From NCBI GenBank assembly GCA_964017185.1, contig OZ024880.1, forward strand, positions 32,206,329-32,270,328: 64,000 bases of DNA. Reading direction: 5' to 3'. How positions within the stretch are numbered: position 1 is the stretch's first letter; each line of letters opens with the position of its first letter. The stretch comes from Rugalucina vietnamica. Lineage: Eukaryota; Mollusca; Bivalvia; Lucinida; Lucinidae. Positions 47,301 through 59,300 of the stretch are shown here, piece by piece. A model generated the notes under the pieces. That model ran no database searches. It was not told the DNA's origin and saw nothing but the letters and a program-made list of their open reading frames with translations. The position numbers and the translations under genes were made by a program.

Positions 47301-50300
47301 GGCTGTAGAACATTTTGTGAGTTCCGAACCTGTTGTACAACTGGTCCAGTTAACATTCCAACTTGGGCTACAACAGGGACTCCCACTTGGTTGGCATATG
47401 GTACTTGTCGAACAATTATCGGTTTGTAGGTAGATTCCTGTGGTGAAGGCTGAATTGTCAGTGGCTGGTTGATGGCTAATTGACTTGGATATGATGATTG
47501 TACAGTGTTCAAAGACTGATTTGCCATAGAAAAATTGACAGACTGGGTCACAACTGTCTGTGATATGCCTATCTGAGGAGATAATTTTGGAGCATTAACA
47601 TTAGGCATCATATTTGAAACTGGTAGTCCTTTCAAACCAGTCTGTTGACTTTGTAAACCACTTTGCTGAATTGGTAGACCAGTTTGTTGAGTTGGCAATC
47701 CAGTCTGTTGTGTTAGTAAACCAGTCTGTTGAATTGGTAAACCAGTTTGCTGAGTTGGTAAACCGATAAACTGAGGAGAAACACTGGACCTAGCTATTGA
47801 TGCTATAGATGGAACACTTTGAATGGGAGAAAGTTTGGGTAAAGTTGATATTGTAGAATTGGCTGGCTGTGATGGAGGCTGTGTTACTGCAGCTATGGAC
47901 ATAGAAGTGGGAGTAGCACTTTGCTGTTGCATACCTTTGTTTTTCCCATAATAACTGAACAACATTTGTGAAGCTGTTGATTGCCTGATCTTAGAATCAG
48001 GGGCTTTCTGAATCGTTGATTCAGCTATCTGAATGGCTGTTTTAGGCTTGGCTGGCTCAATGATTCTAGCATTAATCTTCTGCAACTCTTGCAATGATGA
48101 AGTGGTACTACTTGGTCCAGAAAATGGTTTCAACTTTGTCATGGAATCCTCTTTCATTGATGTAGCACTGTCTTCTAACTGTGCATTACTACTAATGATA
48201 GTAGCACTGCATGTTGTGACTGTTGCTGTTGTATGGGGAACTGGCTCGGAGCTTCTCCCTTTAGTATTCTTTTCACCAGAAGCTTGTCCTTTAACATCCT
48301 TCTCATATGGTCTACCAACGTAACCCTTTTCAGTTTTCTCCCAAAGAAAGCTCTTTCCCACCTTTGGATTCTTAATCAATACCTTGTGACCCTCTTTCAG
48401 AAGCTTCAGTACGGTATTTGAGAGACTGCTGGTTGAGGCTACTGAGTCTGATTCTTCCCCTCCCTGGCCACCCTTAAGCTGCCCTGATCTAGATGCACTC
48501 AATGAAGACTTTTCAGAACCAGGCACTTCTGAGTCTCCTAATACAATATTTTCTGACTCTTCATTCTCAATTAGATTTTGGTCTTTATTACCTACACCAG
48601 TAATGTCTTCACTTTTCTTATCATTTTGCATCCCATGTAATTCTTTTATTTTCAACGATTCCTGGTTTTGTAGACACTGTGCCTTGTGTTCTACTTCTAC
48701 ATGCTTTGCAACAAGATCATTTCCATGTGTCTGTCCCATTTTGCTATTATCAACATTATCAATTCCTAAATTGTTGGCAGTATTTAACCTGCTTTTTTTG
48801 TGTTCAGCATCACCTGCATTTGTTACAATACTATCATCACAATACACTCTGATATCAGTTTCCACAGGTTTTGGCTTATCTTCTATTGTTTTTGACACAT
48901 TAGGATCCCCAACTTTATTCATGCCTTTTGAAGCATTTGTTATCTGTTCATTGAATTCTAATAGAGCTTTAATTGTTTCAGAACTAGTTATATCATCTTT
49001 ATTCTCAAACTTAGAATTCCCAGGATTGTTCATCTTGCTTTCCATATCATTAAACCCTTTTTCAGCAACAGAGTCCCTATTAATCATACCAGCATTAATT
49101 CTATTTGAGGTATTTTCATCATCACTGCTATCAATCTCAATCACATCAGCCGATTCTTGGCTACTGTCTCTTTTTAACTTTTTGATTTTTCTAAAATTTT
49201 CTACCTCTTTTCTGAGTGAAGGTAAATCTCGTTTCTGGCCTGTAGTGGAACTCGAATGTACAATGTCTTTTACTGCATCTTTTGAGCTGCCTGACTCATC
49301 ACTGACATGTTTTGGAGGTCTGCCTCTACCTCTTTTGCAAACTAAATTAGAGGCTTCACCAGTTTGTTCATGATCAGACAATTTCGTCAACACAGGTGGC
49401 TCTTCAGCTATAGAAACTGTACTTCTATTTGAGGTACCAGGTGGACTCTTTTCTAGGACAGGCATTTCATCCGAGCTGTTGTTACATATTCCCGATCTTC
49501 TAGTATGCCTTAAACTATACTTTGAATGGGGCTGTTGAGAATGGCCTTCAGAACCATCAACTTCATACTTAGGAGCTGTTTTTTCATCAACACTAACAGC
49601 CTCATCATTTTCTGTCTTAGTTAAAGTTGGCATTTCTTCACTGTCAGAGTCTTTGTATTTTCTAGGCCTACCTCTTTTACTTAAGAGTTTCTGCCTCAAG
49701 AGGTTTCTAGCATTCATAAGTAAAGAGCTTTGTTGTTTCTGAGATGCTAACTTTTCTCTACTTTTTAAATTCTTTGTGAAAGATTTTACACTTGTCCTCA
49801 GACTATCAACTTCATTCTTGCTAGGTCTCCCTCGCCGACATTTTTCAGGACTATAATTTTTAGAGCTGTTAATTCCAAATTTCCTTGGTGTTCCTCTGCC
49901 CCTTGCAAACTTCTGTGTAACCACTTTAATTGTTTCAGCATGTTGTAAACCTTTCCTAGCCGAGAATCTTGAAGCAATAAGATTTCCAGATCTCCCTGGT
50001 GTAGCCCTTGGATCTGTTGATAAAGTTGGCCTTCCCCTCTTCTTTGGAACATTCTCCTCCTGCAATCTTTTCATCTCCACCTCAAGGGCCACCCTCTGAA
50101 CCATAGTACTTCTTCTTAGTGAGGACCTATTTCCAACCGGCTCTGGTGAGCCTGAGGCTCTTTTATGTATCTTTCTTCTAGTTCTTCTAGAAACTGACTG
50201 GTCTAACTGGCTTTCACTGTCATCCTCTTCACTGGTACTCACTTCAAAGTCACATTTCTCCCTGTGCAGGTGAAGACTGGCTTCAGTCCTATAGGATCTT

Positions 50301-53300
50301 TTACAAGTATCACATCTAAAGGGGCCTCTAGCATCTGTGCTACTCTTCGCTAAGCTTTCCATCTTTATTTTCTTGGCTATAGGATCTAGCACTGGAAGAG
50401 AACCATGCTCCACCTCTTCAGGTGATTTAGTTTCCTTTCCTTTTCTACCCGACCCAAGCACATTATCCGTATCTCTGTACCTTAATGGTGACAACATATT
50501 TTTTCTCAAAGGGTATGTCTTCAGTGGGGAAGGTGAATTTTTAGGGGATTTTCTTGCTTTCTCAACTTCTTCACTTCTCTCAAGTCCTAGCCCTCTCATT
50601 ATTTCATGCTTCTGCTCTTCTGAACGTTCATCCTTTTCTGCTTCAAAACTGCTGGTATAGGAAAACTGTTTCATTCTTTCAAATATATTTTTGTCCATGC
50701 TATTTGAGGAGCCTTCTTTTTCAGGTGTTATTGTTATAACTGGTTGGGAAATTGTTTCTGTGTCACTGTCTATTTCTTCAATGATGCCAACATGTAATGC
50801 TTCACTAGATTCTGACCTTGGCAATGATATCAGATGTAGCTTTTCAGAGTTGTCAACTGTCTTGAAACCATCAGCAAAAGCAGTTAGACTAGCAATTGGA
50901 GTGCTTGATCCATCTATCTCATCATCTGTATTGATAATTTGAGCTGTTTCTACCCCAAATTCATGAACCTTTTCATCTGCTTCACTTTGAGTGTCCTTAG
51001 GTTGAATTTGATCCCCACTCTTGCCTTCTGCAGCATCAAATCGCTCTAATTCAGGCATTCCATCTGTTTCTGTGAAGTTGTTAATTACTGTTTCCTGACT
51101 AGGTAATTTCTTTTTACCAGAGCCAATGCTGTCGAGAATTTCTATATCACTGTCAATGAGATCAAGTTCTTTTTCAACAATATCTTTTGTAGAACTCTTT
51201 CTTCCAGACTCAAGATCTATGCCTGCAACTTTTACAGCATGACTTCCTTGTACTATGGATGCAGTAATATCAACAATCTCTGAGTCAACCTTCGCTGAAT
51301 TACTACCTTTCACTATGGAGGCAGTAATATCAACAATTTCTGAGTCACTATCTGAGTCTGTACTTATCAAAACTGGAGTATGAGGTGCACTACCTGCCTG
51401 ATAGTGGTCACCTTCCACTTTCAAATGTCCATCATCCACATTCAAATCACTTGTTTTCTTGTCACTTGATATAGCGTCATCCACTATTTTGCTTTCATCT
51501 GATTCTGAAACCAAGAATAGATCATCAGACCTTTCAATCATTTTAGGTATAAATGGACTTTCAGACTTAACACCACTTTCTCCTATTTCACTGTCAATAG
51601 GTTTTATTGCACTTTCAATTTCAGTATCACATTTAGCATCCACAAAGACATCAGTATGTTCAGTGTTCTCCTTTTCATTTTCAGAATTTTCAATTTTATC
51701 AGTACATGTACTTTCATCATCATTGGCTAAGACATGACTGTCACTACTGGAGCTTTGCTCTATAGCGGCTTGAGCTATTAGTATAGCTTCTTCTTCTGTT
51801 ATTTCATCTGTACTGTCCGTCATAATGACAACTGTGTCAGTCCCAGGTTCTGTTATATCATCATTTTCTGAAACTGCAACTCCTTCTAATAAAGTGTCTC
51901 CTAGTTTCTGAGACATTTCCATTGATCCTTCTAATTTCTGAGACATTTCCACTGATTCTTCTAACTTCTGAGACAATTCCATTGACTCTGTCTCACCGCT
52001 ACTATTTTCTAGCTCAGAAGAACAGAGGGCTGTGGCGGAGGATTGCGATATATTAAATGATGTACTGTCACTCTCAGCATTTGTTTTACTAACTTTTGTA
52101 GCTTTATTCTTGTGTTCTAAAGGTGATGAGGCACTTATTGGCTTTGGATCAGGAGAAACAAATTGGTCTGACAGTGTTTCAATATTACCACCCTGTATAG
52201 GTCTTCCATCATTTACTGCTGATGAATGGCTAGAAAGTGGAGACACACACATATTAATGGACGGTGAAGCTAGTTTGTTTGACGAGCTCCCAATCTTGTT
52301 TGATACATGAATGTTGATCTTTCTGTTTTCTGATAATTGTGCCACAGTGTCTGATGAAAGGAGTGACTTGGAGAAACAGGTTTTCTCTAATGAAGCAGAA
52401 CGAGCCCTGTGTGGCAACCTAAGAGGTGGAGAAAATGGCCTCGCTGGTAACACCCTATCTACAGAAGAAGCTCTTGCGGTACCTGAATCTATGCCAGATA
52501 CTTTTGATATAAAAGGCAATGGAGAACTAGCAGCTTTCTCTACTGATGGTGACCGTGATCGAATCCTAAAAGGTGGAGAGAATGGCCTTGTTACCATTGA
52601 GCCTTCAGCAGTAGGTGATGCTATTCTAGGCGGAGGTGAAAATGGCCTTGGAATGGACTGTGCATCAAATGAAGATGATCTTGATCTTCTGCCACCATGT
52701 GGGACCAGCGGCAATGCCCTCTCTTCACTACTCTGTCTACTTCTGGCTTTACAAGTGGCTGCAGCTCTGTTCAACCTATTAGCTATCTTCAATAGTCCAC
52801 AGTCATCATTTTCCATGTTTGGTTTACTCTCCGTTATTTCATACTTTTTCAGGTTGGTCATATTCAGTAGTTTTTGTGTTGCTGGAGATAAAACTGTCAA
52901 GTCCACAGAATAAGAGCTTTGCTTCTCTGGAGCTTTAGCACCTGGCCATGACTCACTAAGACTGGCTGATGTAGATAACTTCTTTGAATCTCGGCCACCA
53001 AAACTAGAGCTGAGTGGTCCAACATGTGAGAGAGTCTCCTCGGAAGTATTTATAGACATCTGAGTCGATTCTTCATTGCAACCAGTCAAGTCAACATATG
53101 AAGTACCAGTCTGGTCCACAACACTGATATCACTGGGCATGCTCAGATCAGCTTCCTGTTTAGCAATGTCAATTCCCATTTCTGATAAGTTCAGTTTTTC
53201 AATAGGCACATATTCTGGGTGTGTTTCGTCGTGTATGATTCTCATGTCTTTGATGGGAACAGTAGGAGATTTCAGAGCCTCCGGGTGTACCTCTCTCACT

Positions 53301-56300
53301 GTGCAGGTGTAAATACATCGACGCCTCGCATCCTTTGTACTCCAATATACACGAGTACACCTGCAATAAAGATAACCATAAGAACCTTAATTTTCAAATA
53401 TAACAATAAACATTCTACCATCTTAAAAAAAAGTTCACTACTTTTAAAAGACCGTCATTAACTTAATTAATCAAAAACTTACTTTAAAACATTAATATTG
53501 AATTCTGACTCTAAATTCTGACTCTATAGGAATGATAAGGCACTTTTATGTGTTTGCTAACAGCTCATGTAATGTCAGGATAGTAAGCTATACTATGTAA
53601 ATTGCTGCTGGTCAGGTTTAACCAAATTGCTGCTGGTCAGGTTTAACCAAAGTAAGTAGTGAACCAGTACTCAGTACTTCTTCATGTTATGGGTACACTT
53701 CAGACCCGTTATAACGCGCTGGTCGGGGTCCACAAGTCGCATGCGCGTTATAGGTGAGGCGCGTAATGCAAATCTACTGAGTCGGACCAGGCTGATCGCA
53801 GTTTCTGTAGTGTATTGGTGGGTGGGGAACCTATACAACGTGTGTATTGGCTTAACCGAGCTTGGCGGTTTATCGCAGAGTCCTTGTAAAATGGAATAAA
53901 CAAAAGTGAAGTATTGCGTGTTCCACAGTTTTATCAGTTAAAAACGATCTACAATGATAAAATTTGTTTATTTACAACGTACGATTTTATGTGAAAAGAG
54001 CGTCCATGACACCGGGCTTATGTTGCTGTTGTATTGTAGAGTTCCGCCTTTGACTAATTGGCGCACCCGGATATTTAACGCGGACAAGAGTCTTTTGCCG
54101 ATACCGCATTTACAGTTTTTTTAATTCGCCTTTCTTAATTGAATTTTCTGATCGGACAGAATTATACAAGATATAGGTGTCCCAATGCTTAGACAATCTT
54201 TGGTTTGTGTCGCCGTCGAAAATGAGCAATGTTGCGTAACAGTTGTCATCAATAGCCTACAGCAACCTGTGTTTACGGTCTCGTTACGGTCTATCGATAA
54301 TCCCCTAGCTCATTGGGCTTATTTTCACAACTTTTATGGCTTATCTTAAGAAAACAATGTGTCATCCACGCTTCGCGAACGGTGGATTGTGTAAGTCTAA
54401 AAATTACTGACATGGCAATTATCACTCTTGAATATACACGCAGCCGACACGGTTCGTAAACACATTATGCTTTCTATAAGAAAACCTGTTCTTTCAGTTT
54501 TAAATATGCAAAAGATAATTAACATTAATTGTTCTCAATGTATAATATAGAGAAACTGTTAGAAAATAGCACCTTGGCAAACGCCTGACAACTGCTTTTA
54601 ATTTTTGTCTCTCGAGTACCATAAAGAGAAACTGTAAGAAAACTGAACCTTGTTGAATTCCCTGCAAACGATCTTTTTAACAGTGAATTCATCCGCACAT
54701 AAACGCCTTAAACTGTAATACAATAAAGGAATATATAAGGGTAAAACGGCGCCTTCGCGTCGCCGCGATTTTTTTTTTTTTTTTTTTTTCAAAAGTGGGT
54801 GGGCGAAATTTTGGGATCCAAGGTGCCCTCGCGTTATATCAAACACCGCGTTAATTCAAGGCGCGGTATAGCGGGTCTGTCCTGTAACTGACAGTTTTGA
54901 CCTCTCAGGTGAAGTGACAAAGGTAGGGTGAGGCCATGAAGTAGCATGTGAAAGGTAAATCAGGATAAAATGCCGCAAGTATTTAGTTACACTTTTGTTG
55001 CACACACAGTATGTATACTGTTACAATCTGAATATCCTTTCACATGCTACTAAGTAGACTCTTCAATCTTTTGATGCCGCGCAGAGGTCGAAATCAAGCT
55101 ACACTTGAAAGAAGGACAGTAACTTACATGTAGTTGACTGGTACCAGGAATCTAGGTCTGTCTGAGAGGTCTGTGAGTTTACCAAGACATTCTATGGTAC
55201 ATGAACCTGTCAAAGATACACTAACAATATGAGAAAATGTGCAGCTGATTGATGCATTTATTTTTAGTTTCATGAATAGTTGTTCGGTTAATTGGGGTTT
55301 AACGTCCCACCAACAGCTAAGGTAATATCGAGATGGGACCACAGTTTATAGTCTCGTCCAACAGACAGGAGAAGCCCTGGATCTATAGTCTGTTTCGTAG
55401 TGTGTGAATAATGGTTTTCCGCAGATATTTTACAACTGTTCAAATGTAGAAGAAATATTTTCTTGGCACAATTAAGCATCTAGTTTGTCGCAATATGTGC
55501 AGCAAAAATTTTGAAAATCGGTTGACAAATAAAAAAGTTACGGTCAAAAACATTTTTGAATAGGGATTTCCTGTACAAAAATCTCATGAAAGGGAGGTAA
55601 ATATTTTCCCGCAAAAATTTTAAACTCTAACTATTTAATCATGATTGCTCAAAATTATTATAAATTGAAACAAATGACATACCTGAGACAAAATCTTGAT
55701 GACCAGGTAAAAATTCTTGAAAACTATGCATTTCCACGATCATCGATTATCTCCCTTGCCAATGCAAAATCCCTATGCAAAATTCATTTTGGCCATAAAA
55801 ACTTTATTTGTTCACCGATTTTCAAAATTTTTGTAGGTCCTATTAGGACAAACTAAGATCAAGATTTTGACATGAAAATATTTTTTCTGTCGTCTCCCAT
55901 ACAAAAATTTTCTGCGAAAAACCATTATCAGAGGCAAGTTTTTAGACAGTAACCTGTGACCCCGGCTTACAAGGCAAGTGACATGACCACTGCGCCATGG
56001 AGGCTTCTTTCATAAATAGAACATGCATCATGTGTGACTGACCATGCACCGATGTTATAAAACTTTTCTTTAAGCTCAGCTCAGCTCAGCTGAGCATGAA
56101 ATTTCAACTGCTCATATATGTTGAAATACATGTAGTCAAAAATTGTGGAAAATTCAGGTTCACAACTCAAAAAGTAGTAATTGATCCTGCTCATAAATGT
56201 TAAAATGACAACAACTGTAACATTTATGAGCAGTTTAAAGGGTTTTAGTCTCAGCTGAGCTGAGCGTGAAAAAAATTTATAGCCTTGGGGACATGTCTCA

Positions 56301-59300
56301 AATCCTGGGGTGGCCCCCGTGGCCGAGCGGTTAAGAGCGCTGTTTCTTAATCACTCGATCATCTCACCGCTGTGTCTGGTGTGGGTTCGAGCCCCGCTCT
56401 GGCCACATGTGAGACAAGCCTGCGGGTGTGTCAGGTGGTTTTTCTCAGGGTTCTCCCGTTTTCGCCCCACCTACTGATTGGCCCGTCTCATATGAGCTGA
56501 AATAATCTTGAAAGGGACGTAAAACTGAATAAACAAGAAGATTTCTCAAATCCTAAAGATAGGCTTTCTCTTGTCCAAGCTCATAAGTATTATTTCTTGA
56601 GTGGTTTAACTTCCCAGTCAACAAATGGACAAACTCAAAGCCACTGCTTCCTGAATTTAAACCAAAAAGCTAATGGGAATTAATACGAGGGGCGAGCAAA
56701 AAGTTCGTGGACTTAGTTAATAAAATCAAAAGTACTGATGCGATTTATCTAAAATTACCGTATGTTTGCAGTCAATTTAATATGAACTAACGGGGAAAGT
56801 TTCAGGCAAATCACTTGATAAACGTTGTTGTTATGACAATTTGTTTGACGGGTGTTAGCGCTACCCGTAGCACGCCAAGACGTTAACATCATTTGACACC
56901 GGGATTCTGCATACATTGGCCGAGTCAAAAGTTCCTATAAAAACATTATTTCTCATTCGACTTCAAGCAAAGTTTCACATCTTTATTCCCCAACCATGCA
57001 GGATTAGACGATAGTTTAAGGCAAATCTATTGATTTTTTTTTAGTTTTTATAACAACTTCTGCAACAGACGTTAGGATTATCTGGGGTCATGTCATGCTG
57101 TTACGTTGTTTGACGTAGATTTTTTGCTTACTTGTTGTTTTTAACAGCTATTTCTTTGTGACTAACACTTTGTTCATCATTGAACAATGTTGAATCATTA
57201 TGTTCTGATGTGTCTCTAGCTGTTTATAACAAATTAAATGTTTCTGTAGGTTTTATTCGGAAGTCACGCACAAATTTTATCAATGTGCGAGTTTCCGCCA
57301 TTAATCAGTAACGTCATTTTTAATGAATTTTTGCTTAGACTTGTCTTCCAAAAAGTGTCGCTGTAGCCTTGTCTTTTAAATATGAGGACTGAAATTTCAT
57401 ATTTCAAGCCGAATTATATCATTATCAATATTTAAATAATTTAAGGCGATTTCAAAGGGGCATATTTAAAATATTCTTATATTTATAAATATGTAAACAG
57501 AGATTTTACGGTGTGCTCCGGGGTAGCAAACCCCACGTGTTTGTCGATGTAATTTAACCAGTCAAAAATAAGATTCGACAAATAATATTTTGCATGAATA
57601 TAGACAATAGACCATTATTACACTTGTGAAAATACGAAAACAATCGTACGTCAATTATAAAAAATATTAAGAAAGTCCTCAAACTTTTTGCTCGCCCCTC
57701 GTATGCCTTGCTCATGAACACAACAATGGTGCCAGTGGGGATCAAATCCCTGAAATCTTAGTGCTGAGCCTGACTAGATCATCACTCGACCCAACTCTTA
57801 CTGAAAAATGAGCCTCCGCATGAGAAAACAAACAATCTGTGTTTCCAACCAGGTCTGACACAAACTGGCCTGTACAGTCACATCAGAAGGCTAGACGCTT
57901 GAAATTGTACATTTAAGTATAAGAGTGCTTGTACTATTAGTGAGGTGAAAAGAAAGGTGCTGACCAGCTGTGCAGTGACTGCACAGCTGATCTGCGGCTT
58001 TGTTTTCGCATATGCAGTTTGTTGGTTTTCTGGTGCTGTGGCTCAAATGTTAACTCACCAATGACAACACTGATACTAGATGAATTGAGGCCATTTGCCC
58101 AGGCTTTCTTTGGCATTCTCACGAACAGGTTTTTAACGAACACTCGACGCTGTACACTAAACCTGTCCTCAGACAAAATCTGCAAAAATTATTAGAAACA
58201 GAATGACAACAGAATCACAATGGTAGCTAGTGAGATGTCTGAAAACTTAAGTTTTATCAAAGTCCTATTCAGTGGGGAGTCAAGAACTAGATTTGAGCCG
58301 CCTCGTGGGAAAACCAACAATGTGGTTTCCGAACAGGTCCGACACAAACCGGGCTGTACAAGCACAGAAAGGAGCTAGAAGCTTGAAATTTCGGATTTAA
58401 GTAGAAGAGGAATTTTACTATCCGAGTAGCGAAAACAAAGGCACTGATCAGCTTCGCGGTTACCGCGAAGCTGATCTGCGTCTTTGTTTTCGCATATGCA
58501 GATTGTTGGTTTTCCCACGAGGCGGCTCATTTTTATGTGGAAATTCAAACTATCATACTAAGCGGATATAATATCAAAGCTAATCCAAATCTTTAAACGT
58601 ACCCCAAAGTCTACCTCATCTTAGCCAGAGGTTGCTTTTTGGATACCATTAGATTTAATGACAATGAACTCCTTTAAGAATATAAGCTCATAAACTGAAA
58701 TTAAGACTTTCCAATAAGTCATTGGCTGTCTTGAAACAAAAATTAAATACTTTTACTTTACTGACCTCTCTATCTGAGTGGTCTGTGTGATCTTGGCAGA
58801 AAACTTTCTTGTCCACTTGTAGTACACATTTGTCCTCTCTGGCACACATGAAGTGGTAGTTGGCCTTACAGCCTGGGGTGTTACATCCTACAGTGGCACC
58901 GGCTAGCTGACACAGGTTACACTTCTGCAAATATACAGGCAGAATGCCATTTCTAAAATAGATCAGCAGGCATCTTTCCCACTGACTATTTTTCTTTGCC
59001 GAAGATAATTTGTCACAGAAACTTTAGCAATGAGGTTGCGTTCACACACAGCAAATATTACTTATATTACTAAGCTTGCTAACCTTTGTCACAGATATTT
59101 GACAAAAAAACTTTGCCACAGAAATGAATTTACACGACCATATTTTTCTGCGACAAACCTACTTTGTCAAAGAAAATTTGTCCGTGGGAAAGAGGCCGTA
59201 CTGACAAATCCTTGTATAGTGTTGTGACTGGAGGCATAGAAACTGTGTTTGATATGAAACTAAACACACAGAAAAAAATCAAACAACTGTTGCTTAAATA

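Noticed and set aside
48603..49373. 256-codon open frame on the + strand
   Set aside because: It is the antisense of the giant KMT2 exon and reads as low-complexity hydrophobic sequence opposite acidic Ser-rich codons.
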